Assembly (NCBI GenBank): GCA_014360155.1
Contig: JACIYB010000006.1
Coordinates: 1-36,097 of the forward strand
DNA length: 36,097 bases
DNA from: Syntrophomonadaceae bacterium
Lineage (GTDB): Bacteria > Bacillota > Syntrophomonadia > Syntrophomonadales > Syntrophomonadaceae
Reading direction: 5' to 3'
A program made the translations under genes and the position numbers. Positions 6,757 to 13,918 of this stretch are shown one piece after another (position 1 is the first letter of the stretch; each line of letters starts with the position of its first letter). Under the pieces are notes generated by a model that had not been told where the DNA came from, made no database searches, and saw only the letters and a list, made by a program, of their open reading frames with translations.

Positions 6757-9264
6757 TCAGTTAACTAATCTTTGTGCAGCAAGAACTGCCGATCTTGCAT
6801 CTTCAGAATAGGCATCAGCTCCTATACTTTTCGCGTATTCCTCATTTAGCACAGCTCCCCCCACCATTATTTTACAGCGCAAGCCCCTTGCTTTAGCACC
6901 TTCAATTACTTCCTTCATTCTGGTCATGGTTGTCGTCATAAGGGCGCTTAGTCCTATAATATCAGCATTTTCTTGCTCAGCAACATCGAGTATCCGTTCA
7001 GTCTTCACATCTTTGCCCAAATCTATTACCCTAAAACCATAGTTTTCCAGCAATACGCAAACTATGTTCTTGCCTATGTCGTGAATATCACCTTCTACTG
7101 TAGCCATAACGATAACGCCCTTCACTACCTCAGATTCTTTGGGCAGATAAGGCTTAACAACAGCGAATGCTTTCTTCATAGCTTCAGCCGACATCATTAA
7201 CTGGGGCAAAAAATATTTTTTCTGGTCATACATCTCTCCTGCCCTTTCAATACCGGGGATTAAAGCTTTGTTAATGATATCCAAGGGTGCTGTTTTTTCT
7301 TCCTCCAGAGCCTTTAAAACCAGGTCTTCAATTCCGTCTTTATCTCCCTCGAAAACAGCGGTCTCCAGTTCTCGCCATATTCCCTTCCGCGAGCTATGCT
7401 CTGTCCTGCCGATGCTCACATCATCGGGAGAAATTGATTCCTTGCTCCCCTCCTGTAAAATTTCCGGGATATTACAGACCTCGCAAATACTGTGCCTGGG
7501 TTTCAATGTCGTTCCCGTCCCTCCAGGCTTATAATCACTATAGTGGTATATAAAGGCTTTACAGTTGATATCCCGATTAAGCAAGACAGCAGCAGCCCGG
7601 GTAACATCAAACATCCGTTCCTCAAACGGATTTATAATCGGCAGATCAAGTCCGGCCGCCCAAGCCATCGCAAGATAAGTCGAATTCAAAACATCACGGG
7701 CCGGCAACCCGTGGGATATATTACTGATACCCAACACTGTTCCCACATCAAGCTCACCCTTCACAGCACTCAAAGCTTTCAGGGTCTCCATAACCAGAGA
7801 TTGTTCGGCACTGGCTGTTTTCACCAGGCAGTCAATATAAATGTCCTCATCACGAAGTCCGTACTCTTTACACCGCCTATATATTTTCCTGGCTATTGCT
7901 ACTCTCTCCTCAGCCCTATCGGGGATGCCGCTTTCATCCAGGCACAGTCCTAATACAGCAGCGCCATATTTTTTAGCCAGAGGAAGCACTCTTTTTAAAT
8001 GTCTTTCTTCTCCTGTAGTAGAATTTATCAGCGGCCTGCCCACGAAGTGCTTGAGCCCTTCTTCCACTGCCTCAATATTGGTCGAATCTATGGAAAGAGG
8101 CAGATCCACAGCTGATTGTATAGCTTTAACTGCCCGTTTCATAGCCAGTGGCTCATCTATTCCCGGCACACCCATATTCACATCAAGCATAGGCGTACCT
8201 GCAGCAGACTGTCTCCTTGCTTCTTCAACAACCATCTGCATCCTGCCTTCCTTTATATCATAAGCCAGCTTTTTTCTCGCTGTAGGATTAATTCTCTCCC
8301 CTATAAAAGCCAGGGGATAACCCTCACCTATCAAAAGATGTGTACTGCGTGATGCAAATGCTTTCAATTTCTTAGGTTTCCTTGCAAGCGGCGGCAAACC
8401 TTTAATCGTGCTGGATATGGCCTGGATATGTTCTGGAGTGCTGCCGCAGCAGCCGCCTATTATATTGGCGCCTGCGTCTCTTAACCGCAGAGCATATTCG
8501 GCCATTTCCTCAGGTGTATCAGGAAAAACCGTTTTTCCGTCAATTAGCACCGGCATTCCCGCGTTAGGTTCGACCGACAAAAAAACACTGGAGTATCTCT
8601 GCATTTGTTCTATAACAGGCAACAGTTCTTTAGAACCCCCCGAGCAATTAGCTCCTATTGCTAATGGCTGAAGTGCCTCTAGAATTATCAGTGCTGTTAT
8701 GGGGTCAGTCCCCATAACAGTCCTCCCGTCATTTTCAAAAGTCATATGAGCAATAACCGGCAAACGAGTATTTTCCTTAGCAGCTATCAAGGCTGCTCTC
8801 ATCTCTCCAATATCAGTCATGGTCTCAATTGAAATTAAATCTGCCCCCGCTTTTTCACAAGCAACCATTTGTTCCTTAAATACAGCGTACAAATCGTCGA
8901 ACTCAACATCCCCCATAGGACTGAGAATTTTACCTGTTGGTCCTATAGAAGCAGCTACTATCGCACGGCCCTTCGCCTGTTGCTTGGCTATCCTCACAGC
9001 TTCAGAATTAATCTCTGCAACCATTTCATGCAGGCCATATTCAGCCAACTTGAAACGGTTTCCCCCAAAAGTGTTAGTTTGAATAATATCTGACCCGGCT
9101 TCTAAATAGCGATAATGTATTTCTCTTAAAACTTGAGGGTGGTTGATCCCGTACAGCTCTGGACACTCTCCCGGTTTCATCCCGTTTTCTTGTAGCATGG
9201 TCCCCATGGCCCCATCGAGTATTAAGATCTTTTCTTTTAACAAAGCCGACAAATCAGCAACCAT
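6757..9264 (-). CDS. metH: Cobalamin-dependent methionine synthase without reactivation domain
   Basis: The enzyme transfers a methyl group from methyl-tetrahydrofolate through cobalamin to homocysteine. Domains in order: homocysteine-binding barrel at about 1-290 (LDGAMGTMLQ; zinc cysteines in GANCSGG and GGCCGSTP), pterin-binding barrel at about 310-580 (GERINPTARKK, LDVNMGVPGID), cobalamin cap helices at about 620-710, and a Rossmann cobalamin domain with DIHDIGKN, His728 being the cobalt ligand. The protein ends at 835 residues, directly after the cobalamin domain, so the C-terminal SAM-binding reactivation domain of E. coli MetH (about 1200 residues) is absent, as in several anaerobes and Thermotoga. 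The ATG follows GGAGGA. It is the first gene after a SAM riboswitch. Confidence 0.95.
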   Translation of the reverse strand: MVADLSALLKEKILILDGAMGTMLQENGMKPGECPELYGINHPQVLREIHYRYLEAGSDIIQTNTFGGNRFKLAEYGLHEMVAEINSEAVRIAKQQAKGRAIVAASIGPTGKILSPMGDVEFDDLYAVFKEQMVACEKAGADLISIETMTDIGEMRAALIAAKENTRLPVIAHMTFENDGRTVMGTDPITALIILEALQPLAIGANCSGGSKELLPVIEQMQRYSSVFLSVEPNAGMPVLIDGKTVFPDTPEEMAEYALRLRDAGANIIGGCCGSTPEHIQAISSTIKGLPPLARKPKKLKAFASRSTHLLIGEGYPLAFIGERINPTARKKLAYDIKEGRMQMVVEEARRQSAAGTPMLDVNMGVPGIDEPLAMKRAVKAIQSAVDLPLSIDSTNIEAVEEGLKHFVGRPLINSTTGEERHLKRVLPLAKKYGAAVLGLCLDESGIPDRAEERVAIARKIYRRCKEYGLRDEDIYIDCLVKTASAEQSLVMETLKALSAVKGELDVGTVLGISNISHGLPARDVLNSTYLAMAWAAGLDLPIINPFEERMFDVTRAAAVLLNRDINCKAFIYHYSDYKPGGTGTTLKPRHSICEVCNIPEILQEGSKESISPDDVSIGRTEHSSRKGIWRELETAVFEGDKDGIEDLVLKALEEEKTAPLDIINKALIPGIERAGEMYDQKKYFLPQLMMSAEAMKKAFAVVKPYLPKESEVVKGVIVMATVEGDIHDIGKNIVCVLLENYGFRVIDLGKDVKTERILDVAEQENADIIGLSALMTTTMTRMKEVIEGAKARGLRCKIMVGGAVLNEEYAKSIGADAYSEDARSAVLAAQRLVN

Positions 9265-9412
9265 CTTAGAAATTCCTCCTCTACTTTTATGTGCAAAAGC
9301 TTATGGGCACAATCATAACAGTAATCGAGCAACCACCGTCAAGTCCCCAGCTAATCGACGCACCCCTTTTATATTCACTTGCAATGCTTATAACATTTTT
9401 ACAATATATATA

Positions 9413-9440
9413 AGAAAAACCCTCTGGCAAAGGAGGGTTA
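9413..9440 (-). terminator. Riboswitch-controlled intrinsic terminator ahead of metH
   Basis: On the minus strand the 7-bp stem AACCCTC/GAGGGTT with an 8-nt loop runs straight into TTTTTC. It lies just downstream of the SAM aptamer and upstream of metH, the expected place for an S-box expression platform that ends transcription when SAM is bound. Confidence 0.8.
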
Positions 9441-9451
9441 ATGGGTTCTCC

Positions 9452-9553
9452 CTCTTATCTGCCAGGTTCTCCCTGCAGGAATTGGCACCATACCCTCGCC
9501 TGGGCGGTTGCCGGGTTTCATCGGGCCAGTCCCTCCACCTCTCTGGATAAGAG
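9452..9553 (-). promoter_or_regulatory. SAM-I riboswitch (S box)
   Basis: Read on the minus strand, the closing stem CTCTTATC/GATAAGAG surrounds the canonical S-box core: AGAGAGGTGGAGGGACTGGCCC, then GATGAAACCCGGCAACC, and GGTGCCAATTCCTGCAG further on. All of the highly conserved internal loops are recognisable. A terminator follows at 9413-9440. SAM binding should stop transcription of the metH-HcyBio-NIL-UPF0280-cysK operon. Confidence 0.95.
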
Positions 9554-9566
9554 TACAATTATCTAA

Positions 9567-9590
9567 AATGCACATAGTATAATTATACTG
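9567..9590 (-). promoter_or_regulatory. Probable -10 region for the SAM riboswitch transcript
   Basis: On the minus strand TATAAT is followed directly by TATACT, about 25-35 nt upstream of the aptamer. No good -35 hexamer is seen; the upstream sequence is a T/A-rich run. The transcription start is inferred from the position of the aptamer. Confidence 0.4.
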
Positions 9591-9649
9591 TTAATTCTAA
9601 AAAATACGTTTAATTTTTAAACAAAATTACAGCCCGGCTAACAGCAGAC

Positions 9650-9928
9650 TCATGAACCAGAACTGTCCGTTTCCTCGAGTTCACTTTTAATATTGTTTGT
9701 TTTACCAGCTTCCTGCTTTTTATCAGTTTTACTGGCAGAATCGTCATCCACTTTCAGGGCATTTTCGAATTCCCTCTTCACTCCCGTGGTGGCCTTCTTG
9801 AATTCATTCATAGCTTTACCAACAGATTTTGCGACCTCAGGCAATTTCCCCGGTCCAACTACGATCAATGCTATCAGCAAAATGAGAACTATTTCCCAAG
9901 GGCCAATATTCCCAATAAATCCGAACAT
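9650..9928 (-). CDS. tatA: Twin-arginine translocase subunit TatA/E family
   Basis: This is a small Tat pore-forming subunit with one N-terminal membrane helix (about residues 4-21), the hinge VGPGKLPEVAKSVG, an amphipathic helix KAMNEFKKAT and a charged, low-complexity tail. I place the start at the ATG at 9928 (MFGFIGNIGPWE), which has an AGGAGG site 6-7 nt upstream, rather than at the ORF-track start nine codons earlier. The product is then 92 residues. TatC is not in the window. TatA and TatB cannot be separated with certainty from sequence alone, but the short form fits TatA. Confidence 0.92.
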   Translation of the reverse strand: MFGFIGNIGPWEIVLILLIALIVVGPGKLPEVAKSVGKAMNEFKKATTGVKREFENALKVDDDSASKTDKKQEAGKTNNIKSELEETDSSGS

Positions 9929-9981
9929 AATTACCTCCTGTAAACAACTGGGCACAGCCTTAATACCTTCGCACTGTTTCT

Positions 9982-10010
9982 ATTGTACTTTTCTTTAGCG
10001 AGATTAGCAA
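9982..10010 (-). promoter_or_regulatory. tatA: Predicted sigmaA promoter of tatA
   Basis: On the minus strand TTGCTA (10005-10010) and TACAAT (9982-9987) are separated by exactly 17 bp. They lie about 55-80 nt upstream of the tatA start codon. Confidence 0.55.
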
Positions 10011-10085
10011 CGGTTTTCCTCATTACATAACCTTATAATTCAACAACTCCTCAACGTTTACCCGTATTAAAGAATGCACAACCCA

Positions 10086-10120
10086 TAAAAATAAATAGAC
10101 CAGTACAAAAACTGGCCTAT
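10086..10120 (-). terminator. Intrinsic terminator after the holin-family gene
   Basis: On the minus strand ATAGGCCAGT and ACTGGTCTAT pair over 10 bp (one G-U) around a 6-nt loop, followed by TTATTTTTATGG. The hairpin is perfect only as minus-strand RNA, because the wobble would be an A-C mismatch on the plus strand, which supports the assigned direction. Confidence 0.65.
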
Positions 10121-10196
10121 ATCGGAAAAACTCTTAAAACCGGAGCGCTTCTCAATCCTTATTTTTAGCCCTGCTTAAACAACATTGGCTTTCCTA

Positions 10197-10538
10197 TTAC
10201 CTTAATGCAGTAGGAACAAAAGCATCCACGAGGCCAATAACAAATGCTGCCAGCAAACTCCCTAGAAGCGACACCGATAAGTAACTGGGAATTATAAATT
10301 GGGCCAGATAAATTACTACTGCAGCGGTAATAAAACCGACCCACCCTCTGGAACGAGGAGAAATTTTGTCCCCCAAAACGTATTCCACAGCGAAACCTAT
10401 AACTGCGATTACTATTGCAGCAATCAAGGCCCCGGTAAAACCAGCCACAGTTATCCCTGGTAAAAGATAACCGATCAGCATCAGGACAAGAGCGGATACT
10501 ACAAAACGAACTATTATACCAACCCAATCAATAGCCAT
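10197..10538 (-). CDS. Phage holin-family (4-TM) small membrane protein
   Basis: The product is a 113-residue, almost wholly hydrophobic protein with four predicted membrane segments: VGIIVRFVVSALVLMLIGYL, a glycine/alanine-rich second segment, GFITAAVVIYLAQFI, and LGSLLAAFVIGLVDAFV. Such proteins are annotated as superfamily IV or YvlD-like holins and are widespread as single chromosomal genes in Clostridia, so the name does not imply a prophage; no phage genes are nearby. I use the ATG at 10538, preceded by AGGGAG, not the ORF-track start 29 codons upstream. The function is not known. Confidence 0.7.
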   Translation of the reverse strand: MAIDWVGIIVRFVVSALVLMLIGYLLPGITVAGFTGALIAAIVIAVIGFAVEYVLGDKISPRSRGWVGFITAAVVIYLAQFIIPSYLSVSLLGSLLAAFVIGLVDAFVPTALR

Positions 10539-11055
10539 ATCAAATCTCCCTTCAAAACAAATTTCTTTTTTTATGTTTTTATATTTCCTAAGAAAAATAA
10601 AACTATTCAATTTATTTGCATACAAAAATATGGTAATTTTTTGCTTTTAAACAAAATCCTAGCCCTATTGAGCATTAAACTGGTACAAACATCGGCAACA
10701 CCTGCTGCTCGAATTAAAAATCAAATATAAAACCTGTAAAATAAAATTTCTCAAATACTCGTACAGAACATGTGCAAACAGTTAATTTATACCGCAAATC
10801 TCGCAATACCCCCATTTATAATGAACTTCGGCGCAATATACCCAGGATTTTCCCACAAAATAAGTTTCTGACACGTATAATATAACCCTATTTTTATATA
10901 ACTTAACAACTATATGTATATGCATAATACATCCCTCTCTCCACTCTATACAACCAGAATTTAGGTTACATTATGAAAAATCTCCTTAAATATTCGGTTT
11001 CAAATTTAGCAGTATTTTCATATAGTAATATAGCAAAACTGAAAGGTTGAGCTCC
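10539..11055. other. Divergent intergenic region, AT-rich, no gene seen
   Basis: These 517 bases separate the minus-strand holin-family gene from the plus-strand protease gene. The region is strongly AT-rich and has stop codons in all frames. It must hold promoters for both flanking genes, but I see only a weak candidate for the protease. No repeat, riboswitch motif or tRNA was recognised. Confidence 0.5.
10998..11026 (+). promoter_or_regulatory. Weak candidate promoter of the subtilisin gene
   Basis: TATAGT (11021-11026) is preceded at 17 bp by TTTCAA (10998-11003). The -35 match is poor. The placement, about 30 nt before the start codon, is reasonable. Confidence 0.3.
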
Positions 11056-12078
11056 ATGAGAAGTGTATCTTTATTCCCGTACTATGCAAAAGACGCCGAT
11101 GACAAAATTACCGTGCCCTGGAATATAAAGCATGTAAGAGCCTCTTCTTTTTGGCCGCACTCTCAAGGTGATGGTGCAGTCGTAGCAGTAGTCGATACCG
11201 GCTTGGACGTAGAACATCCCGAAATAAAAGAGAGAATAATATCACCGGTTAACTTCACTGCCCCCGGTTACAGGGATAATGACGTAAGGGATAAGGAAGG
11301 CCACGGAACCCATGTTGCAGGAATAATAGGCGGAAAAAATACTGGAATTGCTCCACGCTGCAGAATAATGCCTCTCAAAGTATTCGGAGACGATAAAGCC
11401 GGAATTAATATTCATGAAGCCTTCAAATACATCCTGGAGTGGAATCGAACTGCAACAGAACATGACAGGGTAGTAGCTGTAAACTGCAGCTTCGGCAGCC
11501 AGGTTTACGATCCAATTATGGCTTACCTCATACGCACCTTAACCAGCAGCGGTGTTTCAGTAATAGTAGCTGCCGGTAATTCTGGAGATGGAGACCCCGA
11601 TACCCATGAAGTATTCTCCTACCCTGCTTACATTTGGGAAGTCATAACTGCCTCAGCTATCAAAGAAGACGGTCTTAACGCCGGCTATTCGAATTCCTTT
11701 GACGGCATCGACCTAGGAGCCCCAGGGAATAACATCTGCTCGTGCTGGCCGGGAGGAAAATACAAAAAGCTGTCGGGAACCAGTATGGCTGCTCCTCATG
11801 TAACCGGAGCGATGGCTTTGATATACGCCATGTGGCGAAAAAGGGAAGGCAGGTATCCTACAGTTGAGGAAGCAGAATCCGTTCTATGGAAACACATACG
11901 CACAGTCGATATGGACCCTTTTCTGATAGGCAAGGGAATACTCGATCTAACTTACGAGCCAAAACGATGGCCGCTGTACAGGGTTCAGATAGGTGCTTTC
12001 TATCACAAATCCAGGGCCAGAGTAAAGCAAAAAGAAGCTGAAAAATTAGGCTTGAGTACACATCTGGCAAAGTACTGA
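11056..12078 (+). CDS. S8 (subtilisin) serine protease, intracellular type, with truncated SPOR tail
   Basis: Counting from the ATG at 11056 the product has 340 residues. The catalytic triad is clear: Asp47 in VVDTGLD, His83 in GHGTHVAG, Ser243 in SGTSMAAPH, with oxyanion Asn175 in AAGNSG. There is no signal peptide. The N-terminus SLFPYYAK, followed by VPWNIKHVRASSFW, resembles the LIPY-type inhibitory prosegment of Bacillus intracellular subtilisins. After the protease domain, the last 35 residues (LYRVQIGAFYHKSRARVKQK...) read as the first half of a SPOR peptidoglycan-binding domain, then stop. The TTG at 11047 is rejected because the AAAGG site fits the ATG. It stands alone among minus-strand genes. 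Confidence 0.9.
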   Translation: MRSVSLFPYYAKDADDKITVPWNIKHVRASSFWPHSQGDGAVVAVVDTGLDVEHPEIKERIISPVNFTAPGYRDNDVRDKEGHGTHVAGIIGGKNTGIAPRCRIMPLKVFGDDKAGINIHEAFKYILEWNRTATEHDRVVAVNCSFGSQVYDPIMAYLIRTLTSSGVSVIVAAGNSGDGDPDTHEVFSYPAYIWEVITASAIKEDGLNAGYSNSFDGIDLGAPGNNICSCWPGGKYKKLSGTSMAAPHVTGAMALIYAMWRKREGRYPTVEEAESVLWKHIRTVDMDPFLIGKGILDLTYEPKRWPLYRVQIGAFYHKSRARVKQKEAEKLGLSTHLAKY

Positions 12079-12230
12079 GCAGAGACATCTGAATTGTATT
12101 TGTTGACTTTCCATAAAAAAACGGGACAGACAGTTTCGGTAATACCAAAACCGTCTGCCCACAAAACCGTTCGTAAAGATGAGTTTTCCCCAACAATAAT
12201 TCCTGCCCTTGTTGTTGCCATACTCCAGCC

Positions 12231-12443
12231 TCATTTGGGTTCCAAATACAATTTAAATTCCCTGCCGTTTTCCTCCTCTTTAACCGTATAGCCGCTGTTC
12301 TCTGCCAGTCTAGATACATTTTCCCTAGACACCTGGCTGTCGGTCATTACTTCAATAGGCTGGTTCGGGTTTTCTTCCATAGCCTTTTTAACCTTAACAA
12401 CAGGAATAGGACACGACAATCCCCTTACATCAATTTTCACCAT
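12231..12443 (-). CDS. TusA-family sulfurtransferase (sulfur/selenium carrier)
   Basis: This 70-residue protein has the TusA/YedF signature GLSCPIPVVK; the CPxP cysteine is residue 11 from the ATG at 12443. TusA-like proteins carry persulfide or selenide sulfur between donor and acceptor proteins in the cytoplasm. The start has a GGGGGTG site; the ORF-track GTG two codons upstream is less likely. The gene follows the kinase-like gene, whose stop lies within the first codons of this gene (overlap of about 14 bp). Its position downstream of YedE and DUF3343 suggests it receives sulfur or selenium imported or handled by that cluster. Confidence 0.93.
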   Translation of the reverse strand: MVKIDVRGLSCPIPVVKVKKAMEENPNQPIEVMTDSQVSRENVSRLAENSGYTVKEEENGREFKLYLEPK

Positions 12444-13323
12444 GCACACACCCCCTGTTCATGGAATTTATACCCAGGAAATCCAGGGCATCTGGTAAAA
12501 AGCGTATAAGCTCCGAGATCTTGGTAACAGGAGTTACCCCGGCAGCTTTACCCGCCAGACGATTTGCTTTTACACTTGCGACCGCAGCATCTTCGAGTTC
12601 AAAACCTGCATGTACAAGCGCTGCTGCCATTCCCGTGATGGTATCGCCAGTCCCGCCTATACATTCCATTTCAGGAACATCCGGTTCATCAATCCGGTAC
12701 TTAATCCCATCTTTCCTAGCAATATAGTCAACTGCTCCTTTAACTATTAATAATTTGGCGGCACCTCCCAATCTATAAGCTTCTTCAATTAATCCGGGCA
12801 CCTCATTGTCGCAGGATTCAAAGAGGTGCTGGTTAATGTACGCCGGGTGAATGGCGTCCCTATCCGCAAGAAAAGCCATTTCCGATACATCGGGTGTAAA
12901 TATGTCAAACTCCTCTGCCAAACCTGCAGCTTTAGCAGCATACATAGAAGCCGCGTCCGCAATCATAACCGGCCTTCTTGGTAATTTCGCCGCTGCTGCA
13001 ACAACATTTTTAATCAAACCCAGGTTAGGCAGCCAGTAATGAAGAGCAAGAACACGGGGAGCATATTCTTCCAGCTTTTCTGCCAGATGCTCATAAAGCA
13101 ATCTGCTCCCTTTACCAGAACCCGTATCCCCTCCCAGAACCGCATAAGGCGGGGACAATCGCAGAGCATTGCTGACCGTCAATGCAGCACTTGCCATTGC
13201 TGAAGTTCCCTGAAAACATGGAACAGTATAACCACCAACAGACAACGAATCGTCCTTCATCTCTACTGTACCTTCGACCAAAGAAATATCTGGAAAAGGC
13301 ACAATTCCAGCAATTATTAACAC
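12430..13323 (-). CDS. YjeF_C / ribokinase-superfamily protein in a sulfur/selenium cluster
   Basis: This 297-residue protein has the layout of ADP/ATP-dependent NAD(P)HX dehydratase and related ribokinase-fold enzymes: a glycine-rich nucleotide loop GGDTGSGKGS at 64-73 where the family usually has a GPGLG motif, PVMIADAASM, FTPDVSEM, LIVKGAVDYIA and the C-terminal GGTGDTITGM with the catalytic-type aspartate. It lacks the YjeF_N epimerase domain. It sits in a tight cluster with YedE, DUF3343 and TusA proteins and overlaps DUF3343 by 7 bp, so a role in phosphorylating or repairing something in sulfur or selenium handling is possible. The GTG start follows GGAGGAG. The substrate is unknown. 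Confidence 0.65.
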   Translation of the reverse strand: MLIIAGIVPFPDISLVEGTVEMKDDSLSVGGYTVPCFQGTSAMASAALTVSNALRLSPPYAVLGGDTGSGKGSRLLYEHLAEKLEEYAPRVLALHYWLPNLGLIKNVVAAAAKLPRRPVMIADAASMYAAKAAGLAEEFDIFTPDVSEMAFLADRDAIHPAYINQHLFESCDNEVPGLIEEAYRLGGAAKLLIVKGAVDYIARKDGIKYRIDEPDVPEMECIGGTGDTITGMAAALVHAGFELEDAAVASVKANRLAGKAAGVTPVTKISELIRFLPDALDFLGINSMNRGCVHGEN

Positions 13324-13871
13324 TTTTTATTCTCCTCCCAGATCATAAGGCTTTCTTCCAGAGCTCGATCGAGCATCAGCGCACAGAGAGTCGCCCCAAT
13401 ATCCTTCGGACGAGGGGCTTGGTCTAACCGTTTGCCGACCAACTGTATATTGAGAAAAGGAATGTCAGGACATCCCCCTCCAGAAACGTTAACGATCATA
13501 CCTGTTATATCATCAAAGGTCAACTTCATATTCCCTGCCTTCACCATAGTATACCCTTCATAATGGGTGACCTTCACTACATCCAGCAGCTCAAGGTTGC
13601 CTTTGACAGGGTAAATACCTTGATGAGGAACCCCGTTAGCCAATATGCGGTTAATTACAGGCAGCTCTACCAACCTTATCTCCAGAGCAAGATCACACCC
13701 CTTGCGCAGCTCTGGAGGCGGAGCAAGCAGCCTGCAGTATAAATCATTCTTCCGCACCAGCTTTTCTGCTTTAATGGCCTCTTCTACTGTATTAAAAATC
13801 ACCAAGCCCTTTTCTATCGCAGACTGCGGCCCAGACTCATCAGCAGAAGTTCTCTTCCCTTTCCAGAACAT
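13317..13871 (-). CDS. DUF3343 (putative Se/S carrier) domain protein with C-terminal extension
   Basis: Residues 22-70 match the DUF3343 pattern: VIFNTVEEAIKAEKLVRKN, then CRLLAPPPELRKGCDLALEI with Cys59. DUF3343 proteins recur next to YedE and YedF and are described as putative selenium/sulfur carriers. Here a further segment of about 115 residues follows, ending in SGGGCPDIP (Cys134) and IGATLCALMLDRALEE (Cys163), which makes the protein (184 residues) about twice the usual length. The ATG follows GGGAGGG. It begins 48 bp after the YedE stop and overlaps the kinase-like gene by 7 bp, so the four genes form one unit. Function is inferred from context only. Confidence 0.7.
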   Translation of the reverse strand: MFWKGKRTSADESGPQSAIEKGLVIFNTVEEAIKAEKLVRKNDLYCRLLAPPPELRKGCDLALEIRLVELPVINRILANGVPHQGIYPVKGNLELLDVVKVTHYEGYTMVKAGNMKLTFDDITGMIVNVSGGGCPDIPFLNIQLVGKRLDQAPRPKDIGATLCALMLDRALEESLMIWEENKKC

Positions 13872-13918
13872 ATATACCCTCCCGTTGCATGCATAATAAA
13901 GACACTGCTTTGTCCTAA

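Noticed and set aside
10197-10538. Holin annotation as evidence of a prophage
   Set aside because: No other phage genes are nearby, and such 4-TM proteins are common single chromosomal genes in Clostridia.
12094-12291. Plus-strand ORF of 65 residues after the protease
   Set aside because: It runs antisense into the TusA gene and resembles no family; it is kept only as a possible readthrough tail in the findings.
13105-13134. Walker A P-loop (GDTGSGKGS) in the kinase-like protein
   Set aside because: The segment falls where YjeF_C proteins have their own glycine-rich nucleotide loop, and the rest of the protein follows the ribokinase fold, so it is not a P-loop NTPase.
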